Made by a program: the position numbers and the translations under genes. The notes under the pieces are model-generated. The model searched no databases. It was not told where the DNA came from and saw only the letters and a program-made list of their open reading frames with translations. Shown here piece by piece: positions 1-7,398 of a DNA stretch of 13,556 bases. The DNA is from Verrucomicrobiota bacterium (lineage in GTDB: Bacteria; Verrucomicrobiota; Verrucomicrobiia; Opitutales; Opitutaceae). The DNA lies in NCBI GenBank assembly GCA_023446735.1, contig JAEXPQ010000119.1, forward strand, positions 1 through 13,556, given 5' to 3'. Each line of letters opens with the position of its first letter. Positions within the stretch are counted from its first letter, which is position 1.

Positions 1-488
1 GCGTAGACCTTGGCGCAGGCGTAGGGCGAGCGCGGATAAAGCGGCGTGGTCTCGGTCTGCGGCACCTGCTGGACCTTGCCGAACATCTCGGAGGAGGAGG
101 CCTGGTAGTAACGGACCTTCTTGCCGATGCCGGACTCGATGATCGCCTCGAGGATACGCTGGGCGCCCAGGCCGGTGACATCGCCCGTGTAGGTCGGGAT
201 GTCGAAGCTCACGCGCACGTGGCTCTGGGCGGCGAGGTTGTAGATCTCGTCGGGCTGGATCTGGTAGAGCAGTTTGACGAGGGCGACGGCGTCGGTGAGG
301 TCGCCGTAGTGGAGGAAGAGTTTCTTGTTCTCGCCATGCTCGTAGCCCTTCAGGTGGTCGATGCGGGTCCGGGTGACGGAGCTGGAGCGGCGGACGATGC
401 CGTGGACTTCGTAGCCTTTGGCGAGGAGCAGTTCGGCGAGGTAGGAGCCGTCCTGTCCGGTGATGCCGGTGATGAGTGCGCGTTTCAT
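1..488 (-). CDS. gmd: GDP-mannose 4,6-dehydratase, 3' end outside window
   Basis: Converts GDP-D-mannose to GDP-4-keto-6-deoxy-D-mannose, the precursor of GDP-fucose, GDP-rhamnose and related sugars; a cytoplasmic short-chain dehydrogenase of the extended type. The visible 162 residues begin MKRALITGITGQDGSYLAEL, the Rossmann dinucleotide loop typical of the family. The catalytic Ser/Thr-x-Glu is present as SSSEMFG, and Tyr-xxx-Lys as PRSPYACAK, just before the window edge. The family is usually 320-370 residues, so about half is missing. The ATG at 488 is the only start in front of the Rossmann motif. There is no Shine-Dalgarno sequence upstream. It follows the divergent gmd paralogue on the same strand after 106 bp and probably belongs to the same polysaccharide locus. 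Family assignment is firm; the end product of the pathway cannot be told from here. Confidence 0.93.
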   Translation of the reverse strand, partial: MKRALITGITGQDGSYLAELLLAKGYEVHGIVRRSSSVTRTRIDHLKGYEHGENKKLFLHYGDLTDAVALVKLLYQIQPDEIYNLAAQSHVRVSFDIPTYTGDVTGLGAQRILEAIIESGIGKKVRYYQASSSEMFGKVQQVPQTETTPLYPRSPYACAKVY

Positions 489-594
489 GAGTGGTTCCGT
501 GAGTGAAGCGGGTTTGCGGCTGCGACTAGAGCGGGAGCGGGGCGGGGGCGGAAGACGAAATTTCCAAGGCAGGACCGGCGGCGGCGCGCGCGGC

Positions 595-1572
595 TCAGCG
601 GCACTTGGCCAGTTCGGCTTCGACCAGACGCTGCACGATCTGGGTGAACGGGACGGTGTTGCTCCAGCCGAGCAGGCGCCGGGCCTTGGTCGGGTTGCCG
701 CAGGAGGCGGAGGGTTCGACCGTGGTGACGAGCTTGCGGTCGTGGCGGACGTAGTCCTGCCAGTTGAGCCCGACGGTCTTGAAGGCGAGGTCGACGAGTT
801 CCTCGACCGAGTGCAGTTCGCCCGTGGCGAGGATGAAGTCGTCGACCGGGTTGGCCTGGAGCATCGCCCACATGCCGCGGACGTAGTCGGGCGCCCAGCC
901 CCAGTCGCGGCGGCCGTCGAGGCTGCCGAGCACGAGATCGCTCTGGAGGCCGGACTTGATGCGGGCGGCGGCGCGGGCGATCTTCATGGTCACGAACGAT
1001 CCGCTACGGCGGGGCGACTCGTGGTTGTAGAGGATGGCGGCGCAGGTGGGCAGGCCGTAGGCGACGCGGTAGATGCGCGCCATGTGCTGGGAGAAGGCCT
1101 TCGCGGCGCCGTAGGGCGTGGTGGGGTTGACGGGGGTGAGCTCGTCCTGAGGGGAATGCGGCGGGGAGCCGAAGACTTCACTGGACGAGGCGTAGAGGAA
1201 GCGCGGCGGCTCCGGCAGGTCGCGCAGGATCTCGAGGAGGCGCAGCGTGCCCATGCCGATGCTGTCGACGGTGGCCTCGGGCAGCTCCAGGCTGAGCCGG
1301 GGGCTGGACTGGCCGGCGAGGTGGTAGAACTCGTTGGGCTGGGCCTTGACGATGATGCGGCGCAGGTGGGTTGCGTCCTCGTAGGTGCCGTTGTGGAGGA
1401 AGAGGCGCCGGTTGACTATCGCCGGGTCGGCGACGAGATGGGCGATGTTGCTGTGGCCGAGTGTATCCGGGCGATGGACGAGGCCGTGGACTTCGTAGTC
1501 CCGCTCCAGGAGGAGTTCGGTGAGGTAGGAACCGTCTTGGCCGGTGATGCCGGTGATGAAGGCGCGAGGCAT
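595..1572 (-). CDS. GDP-mannose 4,6-dehydratase-like NAD(P)-dependent sugar dehydratase/epimerase
   Basis: A 325-residue extended short-chain dehydrogenase, clearly a GMD relative. It has a Rossmann start (GITGQDGSYLTELLLE), catalytic SSSEVFG and PYGAAK motifs, the GMD-type NHESPRR segment followed by SFVTMKIARA, and LDGRRDWGWAPDYVRGMW. It departs from canonical GMD near the C-terminus: where GMDs have an RPxEVD-like nucleotide-binding motif, this protein reads VTTVEPSASCGNPTKA. It may therefore act on a different nucleotide sugar, or as the partner enzyme (reductase or epimerase) for the adjacent gmd product. The start at 1572 is chosen because it sits just before the Rossmann motif; the frame remains open for 63 codons upstream, overlapping wzm. 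It lies 43 bp after the Wzm-type permease gene. Family is certain, exact reaction unknown. Confidence 0.88.
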   Translation of the reverse strand: MPRAFITGITGQDGSYLTELLLERDYEVHGLVHRPDTLGHSNIAHLVADPAIVNRRLFLHNGTYEDATHLRRIIVKAQPNEFYHLAGQSSPRLSLELPEATVDSIGMGTLRLLEILRDLPEPPRFLYASSSEVFGSPPHSPQDELTPVNPTTPYGAAKAFSQHMARIYRVAYGLPTCAAILYNHESPRRSGSFVTMKIARAAARIKSGLQSDLVLGSLDGRRDWGWAPDYVRGMWAMLQANPVDDFILATGELHSVEELVDLAFKTVGLNWQDYVRHDRKLVTTVEPSASCGNPTKARRLLGWSNTVPFTQIVQRLVEAELAKCR

Positions 1573-1615
1573 GGGGGGATCGGTTGAAGGCGGGGGAACG
1601 GTGGGAGGAGGGGTG

Positions 1616-2455
1616 TCAGAGCACGTCGGCGAAGGCCGGGCGCAGTTTGCGGAAAATCCAATAGCCGAGCGCGGCCACGGCGAGGCCGACCACGTAGAGG
1701 TAGCCGAGGTGCGCCAGATCAATCGGGCGATGGCGCAGGGCGGCGTCGCGCGAGAGTTCAATGGCGTGGATCAGCGGATTGAATTGCAGGACGAGCCAGG
1801 CCGCCTTGGAGCGTTCCACGATCATCGCCGCCGGGTAGAAGATCGCGCTGGCGAACATCAGGGCCATGCTCAGGAAGCCCGTGAACTGGTTGATGTCGCG
1901 GAAGAACACGCCGATCGCCGCGGCGGCCCAGCCCACGCCGAGCGTGAGCAGGAGGAACGGCAGAAAGATCACGGGCAGCCAGAGCACGCCCAGATCCAGT
2001 CCGGGACCGAAGGCGGCGATCCCGATCAGGGTCAGCCCGACGCTGATAAGGAAATGTACGAAGGCCGCGCCGACGTTCGCCACCGGCAGGATCTCGAGCG
2101 GGAACACGACCTTCTTCACGAAGCTGGGATTGGCGACGATGGTGGCCGGCGAGGTGCCGAGCACCTCGGACAGGAAATGGAAAATGCTCAGACCGATGAA
2201 GATGCTGAGCGCGTAGGTGGTGGTGTCCTCGGTCGGGCTCTTGGCCTGGAAAAACTGTCCGAACACCAACACGTAGAGCCCCAGCATCAACAGCGGGTTC
2301 AGAAACGACCAGATGAGCCCGAGGTGGCTTCCTTTGTGGCGCAACTCGACGTTGCGCTGGATGAACTGCCAGAGCAGGGCGCGGTGGCGCAGAAGCGGGC
2401 TGAGCCTATCGAACCGGCTCGCGTTGAGCTGACCTTCGTTTGCACGCACCTGCAT
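1616..2455 (-). CDS. wzm: ABC-2 type polysaccharide exporter permease (Wzm-like)
   Basis: Inner-membrane permease of the family that exports O-antigen, teichoic acid or capsule chains together with a Wzt-type ATPase. The 279-residue protein has the family layout: an N-terminal amphipathic section (HRALLWQFIQRNVELRHKG) leading into the first membrane helix at about 48-69, five further hydrophobic segments, the KVVFPLEILPV stretch, FFRDINQFTGF, and a late NPLIHAIELSRD motif. The start at 2455 is preceded by GGAG with 10-bp spacing, one of the few ribosome-binding sites in this window; an in-frame ATG at 2650 would add an arginine-rich tail unlike the family. It heads the minus-strand cluster with the two sugar dehydratase genes. 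No ATPase gene is seen, so Wzt is expected beyond the left edge or elsewhere. The substrate is inferred only from context. Confidence 0.88.
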   Translation of the reverse strand: MQVRANEGQLNASRFDRLSPLLRHRALLWQFIQRNVELRHKGSHLGLIWSFLNPLLMLGLYVLVFGQFFQAKSPTEDTTTYALSIFIGLSIFHFLSEVLGTSPATIVANPSFVKKVVFPLEILPVANVGAAFVHFLISVGLTLIGIAAFGPGLDLGVLWLPVIFLPFLLLTLGVGWAAAAIGVFFRDINQFTGFLSMALMFASAIFYPAAMIVERSKAAWLVLQFNPLIHAIELSRDAALRHRPIDLAHLGYLYVVGLAVAALGYWIFRKLRPAFADVL

Positions 2456-2837
2456 TTTGGCGCGACTCCAGCCTCGGCCTCTGCGCAAGGCAAAGCATTT
2501 CCCGTGGCGCCGAGGCCGGACGGAATCGGCGAGATGGGCTGCTCCGTGGACGGTCCCGGGAACGGGGTGCTCTGGGAGAAGGCGCTTCTCCCGGCGCGGT
2601 CTGGACCGGCGATCCGGTTCGGGCGGACGTTGCCGGTGCGGCGTGAGCAAGGTGGGGCTTCTCTCTTAAAATCAGTCGGTTAGGATCGGCCCGGAGTATC
2701 CGTTGCCCGCGCGGCGGCGCGTGGTTTTTGGGATTTGACGCTCGTTGGCGCTGCTGTCGCACTCGCGGATCCATTGTCGCAAAGGGACGCGACCCGAGGT
2801 GGTTGCGCGGCCTTTACGCCACGGATGCGAACCCGCT
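2456..2837. promoter_or_regulatory. Divergent intergenic region between polysaccharide and efflux operons
   Basis: No convincing gene is visible in these 382 bp. Both operons start outward from here, so both promoters should lie inside. An inverted repeat stands at 2574-2592 (GGGAGAA, 5-base spacer, TTCTCCC), next to the short palindrome TCCCGGGA at about 2554-2561. On the plus strand TAAAAT at 2667-2672 matches the -10 consensus in five of six bases, with a poor -35 (TGAGCA, 17-bp spacing). TTGACG at 2735-2740 matches -35 well but has no -10 at the right distance. Promoter placement is a guess. Confidence 0.45.
2574..2592. repeat. Perfect 7-bp inverted repeat in divergent intergenic region
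   Basis: GGGAGAA and TTCTCCC are separated by GGCGC. There is no following T-run, so it is not a terminator. It could be an operator for either flanking operon or a hairpin in the wzm leader. The function is unknown. Confidence 0.4.
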
Positions 2838-4196
2838 ATGAAATTTCCTCTTCCGAGTGCCTTTCTTTTCTTGGGTGTGTTTGGGCTTCGCTCCCTGTGT
2901 GCCGCGGCCGACTCCGACAATCTGACTTTGCCCGAGGACGTGATGCCGCAGTTGCGGCCGGTGATCGAGCAAGCGATGCGGCAGGCGCCCCGCTTGCTCG
3001 AGAAACAACTCGATGTGGTGCAGAGCCAAGCCAGCGGCTACATGCTGCGGGCGAGCAGCCTGCCGAGCGCTGGCGGCTTCGTCCAATACCAGTGGCAACG
3101 CGAGACCCGCGCGGATGTCGGCCCGCAGGGCGACGTGAGCTCCACCAACGACAAGTTCTTCTACAACTTCTCGGTCAATCAGTCGGTCTGGCAGTGGGGC
3201 GCCCTGGAGGCCTCGCGCAAGATTGCGCGCATCGAGCGCAATCTCGCGCAGATGAACTACTCCGAGGCGTACCGGGATCTGGCGGCGGAAATCCGCGCCA
3301 ACTACCTCGGTCTCGTGCTAGCCCGACTCGCGGTTCGCAATGCCGAGCACGTGCTGCGGATGGCGGAGGAGAATCTCAAACGCCAGCAGGCGCGCTACAA
3401 CGCGAACCAGCTCACCTACGGGCAGATCATGCACGAGCAACTGCGGGTGGACGACGCCTCGCTCGCGCTTCGTCGCACCCGGGCGGATTTCGATTTCGCC
3501 TTGAGCAGTTTCCGGTCGCTCACCGGCGACGCCCAGTTCGCGGAGAGCGCCATTCCGGAGACGATCGCCGAGGTCCCGCAAGGGCCGGCGTTGGCCAACG
3601 TGGTCGGCACCAGCGCGGAAGAGTCGGCCGCGCAACTCAAGATCGCCGAGCAGGAGGTCGAGAAGGCGAAGCTCGGTCTGGTCGGCCCGAGCCGCAATCT
3701 CTGGCCGAAGCTCGGGCTGATCGCGGGCGCCTCGCGCGAGGAGATCTCCCGCGACCTTAGCCTCTACAACCGCTACCAGATCGACACGTGGTACGTCGGC
3801 GCGCAGATCAACTGGCAGGTGTTCGACGGCCTGAGCACGAAGGGCCAGAAGCTGGAGGCGTACGCCCGGCTGCGACGCGCGGAACATCGCCTGGCCAACC
3901 TCAAGGAGGCGCTCGGCCGAAGCTTGGAGCGCGAACGTCTCGAGGTCGGGTTCTCGTGGGAGGCGTACCAGAACGCCAAGCTGCGCCTGCGCATGGCGCG
4001 CGAAGGCTTCGACTACACGAAGGATCTCTTCGCGCGCGGCGAGGCGTCGCAGGAGCAGGTCGACAATTCGCAGGGCAACGTGAACGCGAACCTCCACGCG
4101 ACCCAGTCCGCCCTCGCGGCGCACTTGAACGCCAACGTCCGGTTCCTTTCTTCCCAAGGGCGGGATCCTTTGGCCAAGTCGCCGGTCCAGCCCTAA
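2838..4196 (+). CDS. TolC-family outer membrane efflux protein
   Basis: Outer-membrane and periplasmic channel that lets a tripartite pump expel its substrate directly from the cell. The 452-residue protein starts with a signal peptide (MKFPLPSAFLFLGVFG, hydrophobic, likely cleaved after CAAA at about residue 24). It then shows the two-fold TolC pattern of long Gln/Glu/Ala-rich helices (for example NAEHVLRMAEENLKRQQARY) alternating with beta segments (YYNFSVNQSVWQWG-like and YQIDTWYVGAQINWQVFDG). The length is normal for the family. The start at 2838 is chosen because it gives the signal peptide; the frame extends 31 codons upstream without family features. The adaptor gene follows after 13 bp, so the gene is the first in a four-gene efflux operon. 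Substrate unknown. Confidence 0.93.
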   Translation: MKFPLPSAFLFLGVFGLRSLCAAADSDNLTLPEDVMPQLRPVIEQAMRQAPRLLEKQLDVVQSQASGYMLRASSLPSAGGFVQYQWQRETRADVGPQGDVSSTNDKFFYNFSVNQSVWQWGALEASRKIARIERNLAQMNYSEAYRDLAAEIRANYLGLVLARLAVRNAEHVLRMAEENLKRQQARYNANQLTYGQIMHEQLRVDDASLALRRTRADFDFALSSFRSLTGDAQFAESAIPETIAEVPQGPALANVVGTSAEESAAQLKIAEQEVEKAKLGLVGPSRNLWPKLGLIAGASREEISRDLSLYNRYQIDTWYVGAQINWQVFDGLSTKGQKLEAYARLRRAEHRLANLKEALGRSLERERLEVGFSWEAYQNAKLRLRMAREGFDYTKDLFARGEASQEQVDNSQGNVNANLHATQSALAAHLNANVRFLSSQGRDPLAKSPVQP

Positions 4197-4209
4197 CCTC
4201 GTTTTCGCA

Positions 4210-5319
4210 ATGTCGCTCAAACTGAAACTGCTCGGGATCGTCGCGCTGGTGGCCGTGGCCACGTGGTTGGGGCTGCAATTGATGCGGCCCGAGGCGAAGG
4301 TGGTCGTCGCCAAGCGCGAGCGCGCGATCAACGCGGTGCCCGGCTCGATCACGGTGTTGGCCGAGCGCGCCCTGCAGGTGAAGAGCGACGTGGGCGGTCG
4401 CGTGCGCGACAGCAAGCTCGACCTGAGCGCCAAGGTGCAGGCCGGCGGCGTACTCATCGAGTTGGACACGACCGACGTGAGCCTCCAGCTCGAGCAGCTC
4501 GAGCACGATCGCGACGCGATCACCAAGCGCATCGAGATCGGCTCGGCGACCCAATACGAGCTGCAGAACGCTCGCGACCAGCTCGCGACGTTCGAGCGCC
4601 AGCTGAAACAGGGCACGGTGACCGCGGTCGACGTGGAGAAACAGAGCCGCCTCGTGAAGCAGATCGAGCAGAAGCTCGAGCTCGAGAACCTAGCCAACCG
4701 CCAAGCGCTGGCCAAGATCGAGACGGAACTCAAGGTCGTTGCCCGCAAGCGCGATCTCATGACCCTGCGTTCGCCGGTCGACGGCGTCGTCTCCGCCATC
4801 TTCGTCAACCCGGGCGACCTGATCGTCCCGAGCGAGCCGGTCGCCACAATCATCGCGGACAGCCGGGTCGTGGAGGCGAAGATCAGCGAGGAGAACTTCT
4901 CCGGCCTCAAGGTCGGCCAAGCGGCGACGCTGCGTTTCCTCAGCTACGGAGCCGCCCAATATCCCGGGCGGGTGGAGAAGATCCTGCCCGCCGCCGATCC
5001 CTTGACCCAGCGCTACATCGTCCACCTCTCGGTCGAGATGGAACCGCAGTTGCTCGTGCCCGGCATCACCGGCGAGGTGAACATCGTCGTCGACGCCCGC
5101 GAAAAGGCGGTGGTCATTCCCCGGCGCGCTCTGCTGGGGCGCAACGTCTTTGTCGTGAAGGACGGCCGCGTGGAGGTGCGCACGGTCGAGATCGGCTTCA
5201 CCAGTCTCAACGCGGTCGAGATCCTCCGCGGCGTCGACGAAGGGGAGATGGTGATCGTCGAGGAGCTCGAGCGCTTCCGGGCGGACATGCGCGTCTCGGC
5301 CGTTGCGCCCAAGGCCTGA
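4210..5319 (+). CDS. HlyD/MacA-type periplasmic adaptor (membrane fusion) subunit of an ABC efflux pump
   Basis: Links the inner-membrane transporter to the outer-membrane TolC channel. In 369 residues it shows an N-terminal membrane anchor (about 5-24), a first lipoyl half (about 52-88, VKSDVGGRVRDSKLDLSA), a long coiled-coil hairpin rich in Glu, Gln and Leu (about 90-182), the second lipoyl half (LRSPVDGVVSAIFVNPGD, 187-204), a beta-barrel domain (about 218-295), and a membrane-proximal domain containing VVIPRRALLGRNVFVVKDG (301-319). This is the standard MacA/DevB order and length. The hairpin is long enough to reach TolC. It lies 13 bp after the tolC-like gene and 25 bp before the permease. 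No Shine-Dalgarno sequence precedes the ATG. Family certain, cargo unknown. Confidence 0.93.
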   Translation: MSLKLKLLGIVALVAVATWLGLQLMRPEAKVVVAKRERAINAVPGSITVLAERALQVKSDVGGRVRDSKLDLSAKVQAGGVLIELDTTDVSLQLEQLEHDRDAITKRIEIGSATQYELQNARDQLATFERQLKQGTVTAVDVEKQSRLVKQIEQKLELENLANRQALAKIETELKVVARKRDLMTLRSPVDGVVSAIFVNPGDLIVPSEPVATIIADSRVVEAKISEENFSGLKVGQAATLRFLSYGAAQYPGRVEKILPAADPLTQRYIVHLSVEMEPQLLVPGITGEVNIVVDAREKAVVIPRRALLGRNVFVVKDGRVEVRTVEIGFTSLNAVEILRGVDEGEMVIVEELERFRADMRVSAVAPKA

Positions 5320-5344
5320 GGTCCGCCGCGAACGCCCCCCGCCG

Positions 5345-6583
5345 ATGTCGCCCAACGTTCGTATCGCGCTGCGGTTTCTCACCGCGAAGCGCCGCGCCAT
5401 GATCATGAGCCTCGCCGGCATCGTGTTCGGCGTGGGCTTCTTCATCGTCACGCAGGCGCAGACCAGCGGGTTCGAGGAGTTCTTCATCAAGACCATCCTT
5501 GGCACCAACGGCGCGATCCGGATCGAGGACGGGCTGCAGGACACGCTCAAGTCGATGTCGGCCGACGGCTCGGACTTCGCGTTCGAGCACCGCGACAGCG
5601 TGCGGTACGTCGAGGGTATCCAGGAGCCGGAGAAACTGCGGGCGGCCGTCGCGCAGTTCGAGAACGTGACCGGCATCGCCGAGGTCATCAAGGGCGCCGT
5701 GCTCGTGCGCGGCAGCATCCGCAGCGACTCCGCGCAGGCCTTCGGCGTGCACATCGCCGACCTGCTCAAGGTTTCCGATCTCGGCCGGCAGATCGTCTTT
5801 GGGCACCTCAACGACTTCCGCATCAACCCGACCGGCGTGCTGATGGGGCGGGTGCTCGCCTCGCGCCTCGGCATCAACGTGGGCGACCCGATCGTCCTCG
5901 AGGCTTCGGGACAGATGCGCCACTACCGGGTCGCCGCCATCTTCGAGACGGGCGTCGGCGAGATCGATCGCCAGCGCCTCTACCTGCACATGCAGGAGTG
6001 CCGTTCGCTGATGCAGAAGCCCAACGGCGCGTCGTTTCTCCAGGTGGCGGTGGCGGATCGCGACCGGGCGCCGGCCGACGCCGAGCACATGCAGCGCACC
6101 CTCCAGCACGCGGTCAGTCCGTGGCAGGTGCGCGAGAAGACATGGCTCGAGGTGTTCCGCGCCCTGCGCGTCTCCTCCGCACTCACCGTTTCCACGATCA
6201 TCCTCATCTCCGGCCTGGGCATGTTCAACACCCTGGCGATGATCGTCATGGAGAAGACCAAGGAGATCGCGATCCTCCGCTCGATGGGCTACAGCCGCAA
6301 CGACATCGCCTCCATTTTCCTGTGGCAGGGCGTCATCGTGCTCACGGGCGGGGTGTTGCTCGGCTGGATCTTCGGCGCGGTCGTCACCTACGCCGTCTCG
6401 CGGCTGCCGATCCAGATCCGCGGCATCTTCTCCACGGACAGCTTCGTCGTGGCGTGGTCGGTCTGGCACTACCTGGTCGCCGCCGGCACCGCGACCGTCG
6501 TGGTCATGGCCGCGAGCTTCATCCCCGCGCGGCGGGCGGCGCGCCTCGAGCCGGGCGATGTCATTCGGGGGACCTCGCAATGA
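5345..6583 (+). CDS. FtsX/LolE-type ABC transporter permease
   Basis: Membrane subunit of a type VII (mechanotransmitting) ABC transporter, the class of MacB, LolCE and DevC. The 412 residues show one N-terminal membrane helix (about 20-38), a large periplasmic domain (about 40-275), then three C-terminal helices (about 277-300, 322-350, 373-395). The FtsX-domain signature EKTKEIAILRSMGYSRNDI (303-321) is the coupling region to the ATPase. The C-terminus (PARRAARLEPGDVIRG) is typical of LolE/MacB relatives. The start at 5345 is preferred over an upstream ATG at 5303, which overlaps the adaptor gene and adds a charged tail. The stop overlaps the ATPase start by 4 bp (ATGA), showing translational coupling. 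A LolCDE lipoprotein-release function is less likely because an adaptor and a TolC channel are encoded next to it. Confidence 0.92.
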   Translation: MSPNVRIALRFLTAKRRAMIMSLAGIVFGVGFFIVTQAQTSGFEEFFIKTILGTNGAIRIEDGLQDTLKSMSADGSDFAFEHRDSVRYVEGIQEPEKLRAAVAQFENVTGIAEVIKGAVLVRGSIRSDSAQAFGVHIADLLKVSDLGRQIVFGHLNDFRINPTGVLMGRVLASRLGINVGDPIVLEASGQMRHYRVAAIFETGVGEIDRQRLYLHMQECRSLMQKPNGASFLQVAVADRDRAPADAEHMQRTLQHAVSPWQVREKTWLEVFRALRVSSALTVSTIILISGLGMFNTLAMIVMEKTKEIAILRSMGYSRNDIASIFLWQGVIVLTGGVLLGWIFGAVVTYAVSRLPIQIRGIFSTDSFVVAWSVWHYLVAAGTATVVVMAASFIPARRAARLEPGDVIRGTSQ

Positions 6584-7275
6584 ACGACTCGGGCATTTCC
6601 CCGGACCTCGCGATCGCCTGCACCGGCGTCCATCGTTACCTCGGCTCCGGCGAGGGGCGGGTGCACGTCCTGCGCGGAGTCGATTTCACCGCCGAGCGCG
6701 GCAAGGTCTACGCGATCGTGGGCCCGTCCGGCTGCGGCAAGAGCACGTTGCTCTACCTGCTCGGCCTGCTCGACCGCACCGATGCGGGAGAGGTTTGGAT
6801 CAACGGCAACCCGATGAGCGCGGCCGACGACACCGCCCGGACCGCGATCCGCGGCGAGCATGTCGGCTTCGTCTTCCAGTTCCACTTCCTGCTGCCGGAG
6901 TTCACCGCGTTGGAGAACGTGCTCCTGCCGATGCGCAAGCTCGGGCGGCTCAGTCCGGAGCACATGGAGGCGCGCGCCCACCAGCTGCTCGCCGATGTGG
7001 GCTTGGCCGAGAAGACCAAACGCCTGGCCACGCAGCTTTCGGGCGGCGAGCAGCAGCGCGTCGCCATCGCCCGCGCGCTGGCGAACGCGCCCTCGATCGT
7101 CCTCGCCGACGAGCCGACCGGCAACCTCGACCAGCGGAACTCGGCGCAGGTGTTCGACCTGCTGTGCCGGCTCGCCCGCGACAACGGCCAGGCGGTCGTG
7201 TTGGTGACGCACAATCCCGAGATCGCCCAACGTTGCGACGTCGTGCGGCCGATGCGCGACGGCCTGTTCCTCTGA
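6580..7275 (+). CDS. LolD/MacB-type ABC transporter ATP-binding protein
   Basis: ATPase that drives the adjacent FtsX-type permease from the cytoplasmic face. It has 231 residues, the usual LolD length, with all ABC motifs intact: Walker A GPSGCGKST (48-56), Q-loop glutamine at 100 (FVFQFHFLLPEFTALENV), signature LSGGEQQR (153-160), Walker B IVLADEP with glutamate 178, D-loop GNLD, and H-loop histidine 211 (VLVTHN). The Q-loop sequence and the QQR after the signature are typical of the LolD/MacB/FtsE branch. The start codon overlaps the permease stop codon. It is the last gene of the operon; the compositionally different patch begins directly after it. Named as ATPase of a DevBCA- or MacAB-like exporter rather than true LolD because of its operon partners. 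Confidence 0.95.
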   Translation: MNDSGISPDLAIACTGVHRYLGSGEGRVHVLRGVDFTAERGKVYAIVGPSGCGKSTLLYLLGLLDRTDAGEVWINGNPMSAADDTARTAIRGEHVGFVFQFHFLLPEFTALENVLLPMRKLGRLSPEHMEARAHQLLADVGLAEKTKRLATQLSGGEQQRVAIARALANAPSIVLADEPTGNLDQRNSAQVFDLLCRLARDNGQAVVLVTHNPEIAQRCDVVRPMRDGLFL

Positions 7276-7279
7276 CGCG

Positions 7280-7356
7280 GTTATCCGTTCTTCGCGGTTG
7301 CGATCCCATGGCGGAGGGGGAGGAGGGAATCGAGCTGCGGGAGCAGTTATCCGTTC
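7280..7356. repeat. 11-bp direct repeat, one copy inside the tRNA-Ser relic
   Basis: The word GTTATCCGTTC occurs at 7280-7290, five bases after the ATPase stop codon, and again at 7346-7356 within the tRNA-like relic. The next bases are also alike (TTCGCGGTT versus GCCCGGTTT). The intact tRNA gene has the related GTTGCCCGTTC at 9399-9409. It may be a partial tandem duplication of the tRNA variable-arm segment, or a chance repeat. Confidence 0.4.
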
Positions 7357-7398
7357 GCCCGGTTTCGAGCGACGCCTACCCAACTCGGGCAACTTCTT
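7309..7398 (-). pseudogene. Degenerate tRNA-Ser-like relic
   Basis: Read on the minus strand this 90-nt stretch ends in CTCCGCCA and lines up with the intact tRNA-Ser at 9364-9453. From the variable arm through the encoded CCA plus one flanking base (7308-7357 against 9363-9410) I count about 39 of 48 matching positions with one 2-nt insertion. Upstream, the match weakens, but a D-arm-like GCCCGAGTTGGGTAGGC and a loop CTCGAAA, which would give anticodon CGA, remain at about the right places. The acceptor, T and anticodon stems no longer pair well (for example CGCAG opposite CCCTC in the T stem), so it should not fold as a working tRNA. It is either an attachment-site scar or a decayed second tRNA-Ser gene. 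Confidence 0.65.

Noticed and set aside
460..1587. Long plus-strand frame of 375 codons
   Set aside because: It lies antisense to the sugar-dehydratase gene, is Gly/Arg/Ala/Val-rich low complexity, and has no recognisable domain; it is a high-GC shadow.
3318..4910. 530-codon minus-strand frame
   Set aside because: It is antisense to the TolC and adaptor genes, which have full family motifs. The translation is Ser/Arg-rich and shows no domain.
5207..6580. 457-codon minus-strand frame
   Set aside because: Antisense to the FtsX-type permease; composition is Asp/Arg/His-rich shadow sequence.
7309..7398. Functional second tRNA-Ser
   Set aside because: Acceptor, T and anticodon stems contain several mismatches, so it is called a relic.
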